Positions 21,844 to 32,468 of a stretch of 64,000 bases of DNA are shown piece by piece. The notes under the pieces are model-generated. The model saw only the letters and a list, made by a program, of their open reading frames with translations. It was not told the origin of the DNA and did not search any database. The DNA is from Shewanella atlantica (GTDB lineage Bacteria > Pseudomonadota > Gammaproteobacteria > Enterobacterales > Shewanellaceae). The stretch is from contig NZ_RXNV01000010.1 in the NCBI RefSeq assembly GCF_003966265.1, positions 1 through 64,000 on the forward strand, in the 5' to 3' direction. Both the position numbers and the translations under genes were made by a program. The stretch's first letter is position 1. The number at the start of each line of letters is the position of its first letter.

Positions 21844-22302
21844 TCACAGTGAGAAATCGGCAAGACGTTCGTTATCAGCAAACTCTTCGCTTTGAATCGT
21901 CTCTCGGCTTTGCTCTATCTGCTTCTGCCAAGCAGTTTCATCCCAAAGTTCAAACTTATTCAACTGCCCCACCAACATTGCCCGCTTCTCTAAATTGGCA
22001 TATTGACGAAGCGGTGTAGGTAGTAATATTCTACCGTTCCCGTCGAGCTCGCACTCATGGGCGTAACCCAAAAGTAACCTTTTCATGGCTCTTTCTGTGG
22101 CCCGGGTATCGGAGAGTTGTAGTAATTTTTCTTCGATCTTGCTCCATTCATCGAATGGATAGAGCAAGAGGCAGGGAGATTGAAAGTCAACGGTTATCAC
22201 TATTTGACTATTGAATTCAGCGTGCAGGGGCTCACGGTAGCGCTTTGGAATAGCGATCCGTCCCTTTGTATCAAGGTTAATAGCACTGGCCCCGCGAAAC
22301 AC
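21844..22302 (-). CDS. mraZ: Transcriptional regulator MraZ
   Basis: MraZ is the DNA-binding repressor of the dcw operon. It is an AbrB-like protein that forms a ring of subunits and binds tandem TGGGN repeats. The product is 152 residues with two swapped-hairpin repeats (AINLDTKGRIAIPKRYRE and ECELDGNGRILLPTPLRQY). It is the first gene of the operon, and three candidate binding boxes are visible just upstream, so autoregulation is likely. Confidence 0.97.
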   Translation of the reverse strand: MFRGASAINLDTKGRIAIPKRYREPLHAEFNSQIVITVDFQSPCLLLYPFDEWSKIEEKLLQLSDTRATERAMKRLLLGYAHECELDGNGRILLPTPLRQYANLEKRAMLVGQLNKFELWDETAWQKQIEQSRETIQSEEFADNERLADFSL

Positions 22303-22335
22303 GTTAGCTTAATCCTTGCCGTAAAATAATAAGTG

Positions 22336-22399
22336 ATCCACAAATATCCACAATTCCCCACAAGACCTAAGTTTAGAGATAGAACGCAAGCCTTGTCAA
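22336..22399 (-). promoter_or_regulatory. dcw operon promoter with three MraZ boxes
   Basis: On the minus strand there is a -35 TTGACA (22394-22399), an 18-base spacer and a -10 TAAACT (22370-22375). Immediately downstream come three direct repeats with exact 10-base period, TGGGG-N5-TGGAT-N5-TGGAT (22336-22360). This spacing is that of known MraZ operators just after the -10. The rest of the gap between mraZ and the next gene (22400-22730) is AT-rich with no gene seen. Confidence 0.75.
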
Positions 22400-22744
22400 G
22401 GGCGCAAACTATTTATAAATCCAGCATTCAAGCGGGTTAGCAGCAAATTTAAAATATTGTAAAAACAGGAAATAATAGGGGTAAAAAGTGGATCAACATC
22501 CCTAAAAAGCATAAAAAATAGACAGGTGCGACACTCTATTTATCATTAATTAATATTTAAGTGGAGATAGCGTCCTAATTTGTTCCCTGATTTTTCTGAT
22601 ATGAGGTGATTTATCTGGAATTAAACAATGCTCTTTACGGCCTTAAACACTCATTGGAAATTAACTAAAACCTTTCAAATTCAGTGTAAATATTGACCAT
22701 TGCTTGCCGATAAAGGAATATATACTTAAGACAAAGGAGGAGAT

Positions 22745-23047
22745 ATGGTTGGTTTAGACAGTCTATACGCCATGCTGGCTCGCCCTATTCCGGCAGTGAT
22801 AAAGCGAAAGCGGGTCGTTGAAGAGACAGAATATATCAAAGGGATCGCGGCAGACAGCCATGAAGCCCCTCAATCACAACTTCCTCCAAACCTTGAACGT
22901 CGCCACGCAATTGAAGACAGACGCGGATCACCCCGGGGGGATCGCCGTGGTCAGACAGAAAAAGAGGAAGAGAGGAAAAAAGAGTTAGCTAAGGCACAGC
23001 AAGAAGCCATCGAGTCTCCCCTTCCCCATATCGATATTGACGTTTAG
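22745..23047 (+). CDS. Small hypothetical protein
   Basis: A 100-residue protein of unknown function. The ATG follows a strong ribosome binding site (AAAGGAGG), which argues that it is real. Residues 1-35 are mildly hydrophobic and basic. Residues 50-85 are very rich in Arg, Glu and Lys (RRHAIEDRR, GDRRGQTEKEEERKK), suggesting a disordered or helical charged segment. The C-terminus is PLPHIDIDV. No signal peptide, membrane segment or cysteine is seen. It is convergent with glpK and shares a terminator region with it. Confidence 0.7.
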   Translation: MVGLDSLYAMLARPIPAVIKRKRVVEETEYIKGIAADSHEAPQSQLPPNLERRHAIEDRRGSPRGDRRGQTEKEEERKKELAKAQQEAIESPLPHIDIDV

Positions 23048-23054
23048 CAAAAAA

Positions 23055-23089
23055 GCATAGATTCGATAAAAATCTGGAGACATCTATGC
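23055..23089 (-). terminator. Terminator of glpK
   Basis: The inverted repeat GCATAGAT / ATCTATGC (arms 23055-23062 and 23082-23089) is followed on the minus strand by a run of T (complement of 23049-23054). It lies 23 bases beyond the glpK stop and may also serve the convergent small gene. Confidence 0.55.
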
Positions 23090-23111
23090 AATTGAGTACT
23101 AATTTAAAACA

Positions 23112-24599
23112 TCAACCTTTAATCGTTTGAGTAACAGCGCGGTTCCATCCAGAATACAGTTCATCACACTTCTCAGGTGATATAGATGGCATAAATGTGC
23201 GCTCAATATCGGCTTTATGCTTTAGCTCAGAGGTCGAACTCCAAAATCCCACGGCCAACCCGGCAAGAAATGCCGCCCCCATGGCCGTAGTTTCAGTAAT
23301 AGCAGGTCGCTGTACTTCTGCATTAGTGATGTCAGCCTGAAACTGCATCAAGAAATCGTTAGAAACGGCCCCACCATCTACCTTTAGCTGCTTGAGCATG
23401 ACACCGCTATCTTTAGCCATGGCATCGAGTAGGTCTCGACTTTGATAGGCAATGGCTTCTAAAGCAGCGCGGATAATATGGTTACGATTCGAGCCACGGG
23501 TTAATCCAACCAGAGCACCGCGAGCACTTGGATCCCAGTATGGTGCCCCCAAACCGACAAAAGCCGGGACCAGATACACGCCATTAGTATCTTCCACCTT
23601 CGAGGCAAAATACTCGGTATCCTGCGCATCCCTGATAAGACCCAGTTCATCTCTTAGCCATTGAATCGTCGCACCTCCCATGAACACGGCGCCCTCTAAG
23701 GCATAATTAACTTCACAATCGGCTCCGATCGCGACGGTAGTGAGCAAACCATGGGTAGATTTTACGGCTTGTTTGCCCGTGTTCATCAACAGGAAACAAC
23801 CTGTGCCGTACGTGTTTTTCGCCATGCCCTCATCGATACATAGCTGTCCGAATAAGGCAGATTGTTGATCGCCCGCAATACCTGCAATACTTATTTCGCC
23901 GCCCTCACCTGCAATGCGGGTCTTACCATACACTGCGCAGGAAGGCTTAACCTCTGGAAGCAGAGAACTTGGAATATTCAGCGCTTCCAATAATTTACTA
24001 TCCCATTGTTGAGTATGGATATTAAATAACAGAGTACGACTGGCATTGGTAGGATCGGTAACATGCACTTTTCCCTCAGTAAGTTTCCAAACCAACCAGG
24101 TATCGATAGTGCCAAACAGTAATTCACCTTTTTCAGCCCTCTCTCTGACGCCCGCAACATTATCCAAGATCCATTTAATCTTAGTGCCTGAAAAATATGG
24201 GTCGAGTAGCAGTCCTGTAGTTTCACGCACATAAGCTTCCAGCCCCTGTGCTTTCAGTTCATCACAGATATGACTGCTGCGACGACATTGCCACACAATA
24301 GCGTTATATACAGGTTTACCGGTTAACTTATCCCAGATGACTGTCGTTTCACGTTGATTGGTGATCCCAATTGCAGCGACCTCGCTGCCATGGATCCCGG
24401 ACCGGGCAAGCAACTCTATAAGGGTAGAGCTCTGTGAGGCCCAGATCTCCATGGGATCATGTTCAACCCAACCCGCTTGAGGGTAAATCTGAGGGAACTC
24501 TCGCTGTGATACAGAAACAATATTGGCATCATGATCGAATATTATCGCTCTTGAACTTGTTGTCCCCTGATCTAGTGCCACCACATACTTTTTAGCCAC
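23112..24599 (-). CDS. glpK: Glycerol kinase
   Basis: GlpK phosphorylates glycerol to sn-glycerol 3-phosphate with ATP in the cytoplasm. The product is 495 residues, close to E. coli GlpK. Features are the N-terminal FGGY-kinase start [13 protein letters not shown], the [18 protein letters not shown] segment, the [13 protein letters not shown] motif and the C-terminal [18 protein letters not shown]-binding motif. No glpF or glpD is adjacent, so the facilitator and dehydrogenase must be elsewhere. Confidence 0.98.
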   Translation of the reverse strand: MAKKYVVALDQGTTSSRAIIFDHDANIVSVSQREFPQIYPQAGWVEHDPMEIWASQSSTLIELLARSGIHGSEVAAIGITNQRETTVIWDKLTGKPVYNAIVWQCRRSSHICDELKAQGLEAYVRETTGLLLDPYFSGTKIKWILDNVAGVRERAEKGELLFGTIDTWLVWKLTEGKVHVTDPTNASRTLLFNIHTQQWDSKLLEALNIPSSLLPEVKPSCAVYGKTRIAGEGGEISIAGIAGDQQSALFGQLCIDEGMAKNTYGTGCFLLMNTGKQAVKSTHGLLTTVAIGADCEVNYALEGAVFMGGATIQWLRDELGLIRDAQDTEYFASKVEDTNGVYLVPAFVGLGAPYWDPSARGALVGLTRGSNRNHIIRAALEAIAYQSRDLLDAMAKDSGVMLKQLKVDGGAVSNDFLMQFQADITNAEVQRPAITETTAMGAAFLAGLAVGFWSSTSELKHKADIERTFMPSISPEKCDELYSGWNRAVTQTIKG

Positions 24600-24656
24600 A
24601 ACTCATTCCTATTACTGCGAACTCTGTTACCGTCAATATTACGGCCTGAAAAATGA

Positions 24657-25163
24657 CTATTGTTGAGTCTCTTGTAACACACCGATTTCAGGCTCTACAA
24701 CAGGTAAGTCCGTTTTTTCAATCGTCTCTGCTTCGACTTGAGCATCGCAAGCGTGGGCTGGAAAGTACCAAAATTCGGCTAACTTTCCGTCCTTAATCCT
24801 AAATGTACCGATACTACACTGGCTAAGGTGTTCACCGTCATTATCCCAGGTCACTCTTTCGACCGTACTTACATAACTACCAGAGTCAATAATTTGAAGA
24901 ATGGTGGCATTGGCATCTTTAAGTGTCTCAAAATAATCGGTCATAGCTGCACCAAATTCGGTTCGGTCAGACGTTTCGACCTCCACTTTAGTACCAGTAA
25001 TATGCATCCAACGTACGGTCTCACTCGTATGCTGCACCATTAATTCAACATCATGTTTGTTATAGGCCTGGATGAAACTTTCGACCACTTCAGTAGGAGT
25101 CGGAGCAGCTTGTGAGGTAAAGGATAGGAAAGATAAACTGGCGGCGAATAGATAAGGCCTCAT
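24657..25163 (-). CDS. Exported NTF2/SnoaL-like protein
   Basis: A 168-residue protein with a clear signal peptide (residues 1-19, ending SQAAP). The mature part reads like a SnoaL/NTF2 cone: the opening helix PTEVVESFIQAYNKHDVELM, then LVQHT-type and FRIKDGKLAEFWYFPA strands typical of the fold. These domains bind small hydrophobic ligands or act as isomerases. No catalytic assignment is possible here. Two Cys (in SQCSIG and HACDA) could form a disulphide. It lies between glpK and fadL on the same strand, but gaps to both suggest separate transcription. Confidence 0.75.
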   Translation of the reverse strand: MRPYLFAASLSFLSFTSQAAPTPTEVVESFIQAYNKHDVELMVQHTSETVRWMHITGTKVEVETSDRTEFGAAMTDYFETLKDANATILQIIDSGSYVSTVERVTWDNDGEHLSQCSIGTFRIKDGKLAEFWYFPAHACDAQVEAETIEKTDLPVVEPEIGVLQETQQ

Positions 25164-25340
25164 TGTACACCTCGTATTTTGTTACGGCATATCGGCCCAA
25201 TGAAGTCCGACACACGTATTGCACTAATATAATCAGGTTAAAAGTGCTCAGCTAATAGGGTAATCCATTAGATGAATATAATCTTATGAAGTTCATTTTG
25301 CTAACAAAATATTTACTTAACGGTTATTAATGGTGTAAAA

Positions 25341-25372
25341 AAAGGGCCGGAACATAAGCTCCGGACCCTTTA
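25341..25372 (-). terminator. Terminator of the FadL-type porin gene
   Basis: A GC-rich imperfect inverted repeat (AAAGGGCCGG / CCGGACCCTT, loop of ten) is followed on the minus strand by a T-rich stretch. It lies within 50 bases of the stop codon. Confidence 0.75.
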
Positions 25373-25388
25373 TTCAATAAGTTCTATA

Positions 25389-26702
25389 TTAGAAGCGGTA
25401 GCTTGCCTGTACTCCCACCAGCATAATATTGCCACTAGTAGTACCACTGAATGTGCCGCCAAACAGGGCTGAAGAGAGATCAGACTCAATCCCCGGACGA
25501 GGCTCAACCACAGGTGACTCATCCGCAAAGATATATGTCACACCGAAGTCCAGATCAAGATTGTCGCTAAAGTGGTAACCATAACCGGCACTCAACCACA
25601 AACGATCCATCTCTGGAATAGTCAGGGTACGGTTGGCATCAGAGACCGCAGATCTATCATAAGCGATACCCGCACGCAGGGTCGATTTTTGGTTCAAATC
25701 ATATGTGGTACCTAAAGCGAAACGGTAGCTGTCTTTCCAGTTCTCCTGCTTCACCAGTTGAGTCGGCTCAGATAGCGCTGGAATAACGGCTTCCAGCTTT
25801 TCAAATGAACTCCAATCGGTCCAGTTAATGCTGGCGTGAATAGCCAACTTCTCAGTCAGCTGATGAAAAGACGCAAGCTCAGCGGTTGCCGGCAGTGATA
25901 GCTCCATAGCGCCATCCAGCTTCAAGGTAGGATCCATTGGGTTGAAGGCTAGGCCGTTGGCTTCACCTTCCAGATTTTGATCGACGGCAGATCGGTAGTT
26001 AACACCAATACGGTTGCTATCATTAATCTGCCAAGCCGCACCTAATTGCCAACCCCAAGACGTATCATCGCCTTCCATATATTTCAACGTGGTCCCTTTA
26101 GGTACTGGCAAGTTCCCCATCGGTGTCGGCAATACAGAATCGGCAGAGCTCTTGGCCCCTATACTACCTTCGCCAATCACGAAGCGCACACCCGCACCGA
26201 CACTGAACTGCTCATTGATGCGATAGGCAAGGTTTGGATTGATCTCAATAGTCGTTACCGAAGCTTCATTACCAAACTGAGTACCACGGAAGCTGTCGTC
26301 TAATTCCGTTGCCATGCCAAAGTTACTGCCCAAGGCCAGGCCTAAAAACCACTGTTCATTGAGCTGATGAGTCACATAAAAATTTGGCACAACGGCATCA
26401 TCGGCAATATCGTTTGCAGAGGTTGGATTTGTACCATCGACAAAGGTCACTTCACCGTTAATATCGATGTTGGGCATAACCAAAATAGCGCCACCAGAAA
26501 CTTGTGTACCAGGCAGATAAGTCATCATGGCTGGATTGCGAAATTGCGCCGCAGCATTATCGGCCATGGCAGCTTCTCCGGCGAATGCACGGCCAAGCCC
26601 GGTTGCTGAGTACTCTGCTAACTGAAATCCTGCTGCCTGAACTTGTGTAACTGATCCAACAATCGCCGCAGCCACGGCCATAGATAAAATGCGCTTGTTC
26701 AT
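25389..26702 (-). CDS. FadL/OMPP1-family outer membrane protein
   Basis: A 437-residue outer-membrane beta barrel of the FadL/TodX family that takes up long-chain fatty acids or other hydrophobic compounds. The signal peptide (residues 1-24) is followed by the mature start AGFQLAEYSATGLGRAFAG, the plug-forming N-terminus characteristic of FadL. The NPA motif (FRNPAMM) is present and the protein ends with aromatic Phe (VQASYRF), the outer-membrane insertion signal. The ATG at 26702 (MNKRILSM) gives the best signal peptide. In-frame ATGs at 26714 and 26726 are upstream. The exact substrate is unknown. Confidence 0.9.
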   Translation of the reverse strand: MNKRILSMAVAAAIVGSVTQVQAAGFQLAEYSATGLGRAFAGEAAMADNAAAQFRNPAMMTYLPGTQVSGGAILVMPNIDINGEVTFVDGTNPTSANDIADDAVVPNFYVTHQLNEQWFLGLALGSNFGMATELDDSFRGTQFGNEASVTTIEINPNLAYRINEQFSVGAGVRFVIGEGSIGAKSSADSVLPTPMGNLPVPKGTTLKYMEGDDTSWGWQLGAAWQINDSNRIGVNYRSAVDQNLEGEANGLAFNPMDPTLKLDGAMELSLPATAELASFHQLTEKLAIHASINWTDWSSFEKLEAVIPALSEPTQLVKQENWKDSYRFALGTTYDLNQKSTLRAGIAYDRSAVSDANRTLTIPEMDRLWLSAGYGYHFSDNLDLDFGVTYIFADESPVVEPRPGIESDLSSALFGGTFSGTTSGNIMLVGVQASYRF

Positions 26703-26726
26703 CGTTTCTCTCATTATTAAAGTCAT

Positions 26727-27147
26727 TATTGAATTTAGTGATCTTGGCTTTTAATTAGAGCAATAGCTCAAACCATTATTGAGGCGGGAGTGTACTCATG
26801 CAGCATATCTTTGCAAGCAAAGAAGCCAAAACAGTATAAAACACTAAATAGGCAACGAAAGGTAACGCAAATGCAGAGCAAATGACTTTTAAAACGCTTT
26901 TTACTTTTACACTGATGAAGTCAATGTCGCCATAAATTATTTGAGCATGCTCAATAACGTGGCAAATCACTTACTTATCAACAACTAAGACCTAAAAACA
27001 ATTAAAACAAGTGTACGCCAAAATATGATTAAAATCACAGGACAAACAACTAGCTAAAGCTCTCTCTGTCACATAAAACCCACACGACCAATATTTAACC
27101 GCTAATTTTCAATAACTTAATATTTTTTAATCTCCCCTTAAAACAAA
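26727..27147. other. Gene-free spacer between fadL and the leu operon
   Basis: About 420 AT-rich bases with no convincing gene. A 64-codon open frame on the minus strand (26776-26970) has no family resemblance or good ribosome site. The spacer presumably contains the fadL promoter. No clear FadR or PsrA palindrome was recognised. Confidence 0.5.
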
Positions 27148-27175
27148 AGCCGGATGGACAAAAATCCATTCGGCT
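27148..27175 (-). terminator. Terminator of the leuABCD operon
   Basis: A perfect-looking stem AGCCGGATGGA / TCCATTCGGCT (one mismatch) with a 6-base loop, followed on the minus strand by TTTTGTTTT. It lies about 45 bases after the leuD stop. Confidence 0.8.
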
Positions 27176-27218
27176 TATCTTCTTTAACAAGCTTGTACAA
27201 ACGTACGCTTAAAACATT

Positions 27219-27824
27219 TTATGCTTTCCAAGTCGGTAATTGTGCTTCATAGCTGGATATCTGCTCCGCATAAGCCAAACTCAAACCGATAGCATCCAGA
27301 CCATTAAGTAGGTTATGCCTTGCCGAGCCGGCTATCTCAAAGTTAAATACCGCCCCCGATGGAGAGGTAACCGTGAGAGCCTCGAGATCGACGGTGATCT
27401 CTGCGCCTTCATTCGCTTCGACTTCATCCATCAACTGCTGCACTTCGACATCGGTCAGACGAACCGGAAGCAGGCCATTATTGATCGAATTACCATAAAA
27501 TATATCGGCAAAGCTCGGTGCTATGATGGCTCGCAATCCGAAATCGGCTAATGCCCAGGGCGCATGCTCACGACTCGATCCACAACCAAAGTTCTCTTTA
27601 GAGATAAGAATAGAGGCACCCTTGTATCTTGGCAGGTTGAGGCTGAAACCAGGGTTTGGCTCATCACCTGCGTCATCGAGATAACGCCAATCATGAAACA
27701 GGTGAACCCCAAAGCCATCTCGGGTCACCTTAGATAAAAACTGCTTAGGAATAATTTGATCGGTATCGACGTTGGCACTGTCGATCATCACTGCAAGCCC
27801 AGTGTGTGAAATAAATGGATTCAT
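27219..27824 (-). CDS. leuD: 3-isopropylmalate dehydratase small subunit
   Basis: The small subunit (201 residues) of isopropylmalate isomerase, which pairs with LeuC to convert 2-isopropylmalate to 3-isopropylmalate in leucine synthesis. The aconitase swivel-domain signatures are present: [12 protein letters not shown], and the [14 protein letters not shown] active-site loop. It starts 13 bases after leuC and is the last gene of the operon. Confidence 0.98.
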   Translation of the reverse strand: MNPFISHTGLAVMIDSANVDTDQIIPKQFLSKVTRDGFGVHLFHDWRYLDDAGDEPNPGFSLNLPRYKGASILISKENFGCGSSREHAPWALADFGLRAIIAPSFADIFYGNSINNGLLPVRLTDVEVQQLMDEVEANEGAEITVDLEALTVTSPSGAVFNFEIAGSARHNLLNGLDAIGLSLAYAEQISSYEAQLPTWKA

Positions 27825-27837
27825 GACTCTGATGCTC

Positions 27838-29238
27838 CTAGTATGCTTTACGAATATCGACGAAATGACCGGCTACTGCCGCAGCTGCAGCCATAGCAGG
27901 GCTCACAAGATGAGTACGACTGCCTCGTCCCTGACGCCCTTCGAAATTACGATTACTGGTAGAAGCACAGCGATCGCCGGCTTCTAATCGGTCATCATTC
28001 ATCGCTAAGCACATAGAACAGCCCGGCAGACGCCATTCAAACCCAGCCTCCAGGAAGATTTTGTCTAACCCTTCCGCTTCAGCCTGCTCTTTCACTAGAC
28101 CAGATCCAGGCACAACTATCGCTGTGACGCCTGCGGCCACTTTACGGCCTTTGGCGTGCAGAGCAGCATCACGCAGATCTTCGATACGAGAGTTAGTACA
28201 TGAACCGATAAATACCTTGTTAATGCTGACATCTGTCATACAGGTCCCAGCGCTAAGCGCTACATATTCCAGCGCCTTCTCTATACTGGCCTTAACCGTT
28301 GCATTTGACTCATCTTCAGGGTTTGGTACCAAGCCATCGATAGCAACTACTTGACCCGGATTGGTTCCCCAGGTGAGCTGAGGAGCGATATCTGATGCTT
28401 CCAGTACAACACTTGCATCAAACACGGCATCTTCATCTGTTTTAAGCTCTGCCCATGCAGCTATAGCCTGCTCCCAAGACTCTGCCTTAGGCGCAAACTC
28501 ACGACCCTTAAGGTACTCGGCAGTGATCTTATCCGGAGCGACCATACCCGCTTTAGCCCCCATTTCTATAGCCATATTACATACCGTCATACGGCCTTCC
28601 ATAGATAGCGCTTCAATCGCCTCACCACAGAACTCAACCACATAACCTGTTCCGCCATCCATACCAATCTTACCTATGATGGCCAGCACAATATCTTTAG
28701 CGGTAATTCCAGCGGCGACATGACCACGCACCTCAATTTTCATCGTCTTTGCTTTGTTTTGGCGTAGTGTCTGAGTCGCCATCACATGCTCGACCTCTGA
28801 GGTGCCGATACCGAACGCCAAGGCGCCAAATGCGCCATGGGTGGCGGTGTGGGAATCACCACACACGATAACCGTACCGGGCAGGGTGATCCCAAGCTCA
28901 GGACCCATCACATGGACGATACCTTGGTTTTTATGATGAATGTCATACAGGCGAACACCAAACTCTTTGCAGTTATCCTGCAGGGTTTCAACCTGGATAC
29001 GGGCCATGGGGCTCAACGCATCAAGGCTTGCGCTCTTAGTCGAAGTATTGTGATCCATGGTGGCGAAGGTTTTCTCCGGCGCTCGCAACTTGCGGCCCGC
29101 GACCTTCAAACCACTAAATGCCTGCGGAGATGTCACCTCATGGACCAGGTGTCTGTCCACATAGATTAACGGCGCCTGACCTTCATTTTCAACCACCACA
29201 TGGCTGTCCCATACTTTTTCATATAATGTCTTAGCCAT
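27838..29238 (-). CDS. leuC: 3-isopropylmalate dehydratase large subunit
   Basis: A 466-residue aconitase-family large subunit carrying the [4Fe-4S] cluster. Motifs are [35 protein letters not shown] and [12 protein letters not shown], which supply the cluster cysteines. It starts 3 bases after leuB and lies in the operon order leuA-B-C-D. Confidence 0.98.
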   Translation of the reverse strand: MAKTLYEKVWDSHVVVENEGQAPLIYVDRHLVHEVTSPQAFSGLKVAGRKLRAPEKTFATMDHNTSTKSASLDALSPMARIQVETLQDNCKEFGVRLYDIHHKNQGIVHVMGPELGITLPGTVIVCGDSHTATHGAFGALAFGIGTSEVEHVMATQTLRQNKAKTMKIEVRGHVAAGITAKDIVLAIIGKIGMDGGTGYVVEFCGEAIEALSMEGRMTVCNMAIEMGAKAGMVAPDKITAEYLKGREFAPKAESWEQAIAAWAELKTDEDAVFDASVVLEASDIAPQLTWGTNPGQVVAIDGLVPNPEDESNATVKASIEKALEYVALSAGTCMTDVSINKVFIGSCTNSRIEDLRDAALHAKGRKVAAGVTAIVVPGSGLVKEQAEAEGLDKIFLEAGFEWRLPGCSMCLAMNDDRLEAGDRCASTSNRNFEGRQGRGSRTHLVSPAMAAAAAVAGHFVDIRKAY

Positions 29239-29241
29239 GTC

Positions 29242-30357
<1,116 letters not shown>

Positions 30358-30400
30358 TCAATTATAATTTTATCTATTCTTTATGTTCGACGTGCAGTGG

Positions 30401-31972
30401 TTAAACACCACCCAGCTCACTACGGTCTTTTTGTCTTTTCTCTTTACAGTCAGCCACTTTATCGGCTCTCGAAGTCAAATTCATCACATGTACCAGCGCT
30501 TGAACCGAAGCTTCAACCACGTCGGTCGCAAGCCCGACACCATGAAAACTCTGCTCATTATAGTTGGCTTCAATATCTACCTGCCCCAGCGCATTTTGCC
30601 CTTCACCTTTCGCGCTAAGCTTATAACTGGTGATATTCACCTCGCACTGGCTCGCTCTGGCAATCGCGTTATATGCCGCATCGACAGGACCATTTCCGGT
30701 CGCAGCCTCAGTGACCGTTTTACCATCGATCTCTAATTTTACGGTGGCAGTTGCATTACCTTCGGTAGAATCAGAGTGAACGACTAACTGCTCAAGTTTA
30801 TAATCGGCTTCCTCTTCGGCCTGAGCCTCCATGAAAGCCAGCGCTTCAAGATCATAATCAAACACTTGTCCTTTCTTATCGGCAAGCAATAGGAAAGCGT
30901 CATACAAGGTATCCATATCGTAATCTTTATCACCGTAGCCCATCTCTTCCATACGGTGCTTGATCACATGGCGACCCGAACGAGAGGTCATATTCAAATT
31001 ATTACGATGTAAGCCTATGCTTTCTGGGGTCATAATTTCATAGGTATTTTGTGATTTCAGCATTCCATCCTGGTGAATACCCGATGAATGGGTAAACGCA
31101 TTAGCGCCGACTATCGCCTTATTCGCCTGGACAGGCATGTTACATAGTTGGCTGACCAGGTTAGAGGTGCGGTGGATCTCTTTGGCATTAATTCCGGTCT
31201 CCAGACCCATTGAATCTTTACGGGTCGATAAGATCATCGCTATCTCTTCCAGTGAACAGTTACCCGCCCGCTCACCGATACCATTAACCGTACACTCAAC
31301 CTGTCTGGCCCCCTGCTGCACAGCAGTGATTGAGTTGGCAACAGAAAGCCCTAGATCATCGTGACAATGAACGGAGATGATCGCCTGATCAATATTCGGA
31401 ACCCGGTTAAACAATGTCTCGATGATACCGCCAAATTCGCTGGGTATCGTGTAACCTACGGTGTCAGGGATATTGATGGTACGCGCACCCGCCTTGATAG
31501 CCTCTTCAACCATACGACACAGGTTATCGATAGGCGTTCTCCCCGCATCCTCACATGAAAACTCTACATCATCGGTGAATCGACGGGCATATTTAACCGC
31601 ACCAACAGCCATCTCAAGCACCTGGTCGAAAGAGCGTTTCAATTTACTCTCTACGTGAATAGTTGATGTAGAGATAAAGGTATGGATTCTGAACTGATCT
31701 GCAACCGACAATGACTGCGCCGCAGCATCGATATCTTTTTCCAGCGCTCGGGCAAGGGCGCACACCCGGCTATTCTTAACGGTATTTGCAATCGTCTGTA
31801 CCGAGTTAAAGTCGCCAGGTGAAGAAACCGGAAAACCAACCTCCATAACATCGACGCCCAGACGCTCTAATGAGAGTGCTATCTGTAGTTTTTCCTTAAC
31901 CGTTAAACTTGCCGCTAAAGCCTGCTCGCCATCTCGTAGGGTTGTATCAAAAATGATCACTCGGTTAGACAT
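30401..31972 (-). CDS. leuA: 2-isopropylmalate synthase
   Basis: LeuA condenses acetyl-CoA with 2-oxoisovalerate, the committed step of leucine synthesis. The product is 523 residues, the usual bacterial length. It has the DRE-TIM barrel start [15 protein letters not shown], the metal-binding [13 protein letters not shown], and the C-terminal LeuA regulatory dimer domain (about 390-510) that binds leucine for feedback inhibition. It is the first structural gene after the leuL attenuator. Confidence 0.98.
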   Translation of the reverse strand: MSNRVIIFDTTLRDGEQALAASLTVKEKLQIALSLERLGVDVMEVGFPVSSPGDFNSVQTIANTVKNSRVCALARALEKDIDAAAQSLSVADQFRIHTFISTSTIHVESKLKRSFDQVLEMAVGAVKYARRFTDDVEFSCEDAGRTPIDNLCRMVEEAIKAGARTINIPDTVGYTIPSEFGGIIETLFNRVPNIDQAIISVHCHDDLGLSVANSITAVQQGARQVECTVNGIGERAGNCSLEEIAMILSTRKDSMGLETGINAKEIHRTSNLVSQLCNMPVQANKAIVGANAFTHSSGIHQDGMLKSQNTYEIMTPESIGLHRNNLNMTSRSGRHVIKHRMEEMGYGDKDYDMDTLYDAFLLLADKKGQVFDYDLEALAFMEAQAEEEADYKLEQLVVHSDSTEGNATATVKLEIDGKTVTEAATGNGPVDAAYNAIARASQCEVNITSYKLSAKGEGQNALGQVDIEANYNEQSFHGVGLATDVVEASVQALVHVMNLTSRADKVADCKEKRQKDRSELGGV

Positions 31973-32017
31973 CTGTTTTCTCCGTGGATACTTATATTAT
32001 TGGCGCTTAAAAACAAA

Positions 32018-32045
32018 AAACCCCGCGGTTGTTAGCGCGGGGTTT
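32018..32045 (-). terminator. leu attenuator terminator
   Basis: The stem AAACCCCGC / GCGGGGTTT is followed on the minus strand by a T-rich run (complement of 32007-32020). It lies between leuL and leuA, so it is the conditional terminator of the leucine attenuator, formed when leucyl-tRNA is plentiful. Confidence 0.9.
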
Positions 32046-32078
32046 GTGAATGCTGGTACTTCTATCGAGCGTGCAACA

Positions 32079-32147
32079 CTACATCCTCCGCGCAGAATCT
32101 GCGAGAATGAGAATGAGGAGGTTGAGTAATGCACTTTTAATTTTCAT
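32079..32147 (-). CDS. leuL: leu operon leader peptide
   Basis: A 22-codon reading frame starting ATG AAA ATT AAA with the peptide MKIKSALLNLLILILADS followed by ARRM and TAG. Six of residues 7-15 are leucine (one TTA, five CTC), the hallmark of a leucine attenuator: ribosome stalling at these codons when charged leucyl-tRNA is low prevents the terminator at 32018-32045. The position upstream of leuA and the strong hairpin make this assignment confident. It is too short to be found by ordinary gene callers. Confidence 0.9.
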   Translation of the reverse strand: MKIKSALLNLLILILADSARRM

Positions 32148-32203
32148 TTTTTATCAAATAAGCATAACTAATGTATGCGTTCATTTATCGTTCGAGTGGT
32201 TAA

Positions 32204-32232
32204 TTTTTAACGTGTGAGCCTTCCTGTGTCAA
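32204..32232 (-). promoter_or_regulatory. Candidate leu operon promoter
   Basis: On the minus strand there is a perfect -35 TTGACA (32227-32232), a 17-base spacer and a weak -10 TAAAAA (32204-32209), about 60 bases upstream of the leuL start. The remaining sequence to the divergent TPR gene (32233-32468) has no other gene. Confidence 0.6.
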
Positions 32233-32468
32233 CCCCATTTTTTTCAAGAACTACAGATTAGACCAGATAAGTCGATTTTAAATATCACTAAAACCTCAGC
32301 AGACCATAGCTTTCACTAGAATTTATCCATTCGACCCCGTTGAATCACCATTTTTTCAATCCTGTATCTATCGTTCACCCTCAGCTGTATTTTTATGCAA
32401 CATCTTATTTAAATTCGGTATAATGCATACTTCATGGATATCTGAAAAATAAACCGGAGCTGGTAAAA

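Noticed and set aside
26776-26970. A 64-codon minus-strand frame with a hydrophobic middle, in the fadL-leu spacer
   Set aside because: No conserved neighbour, no good ribosome site and no recognisable family. A chance open frame in AT-rich sequence is the simpler reading.
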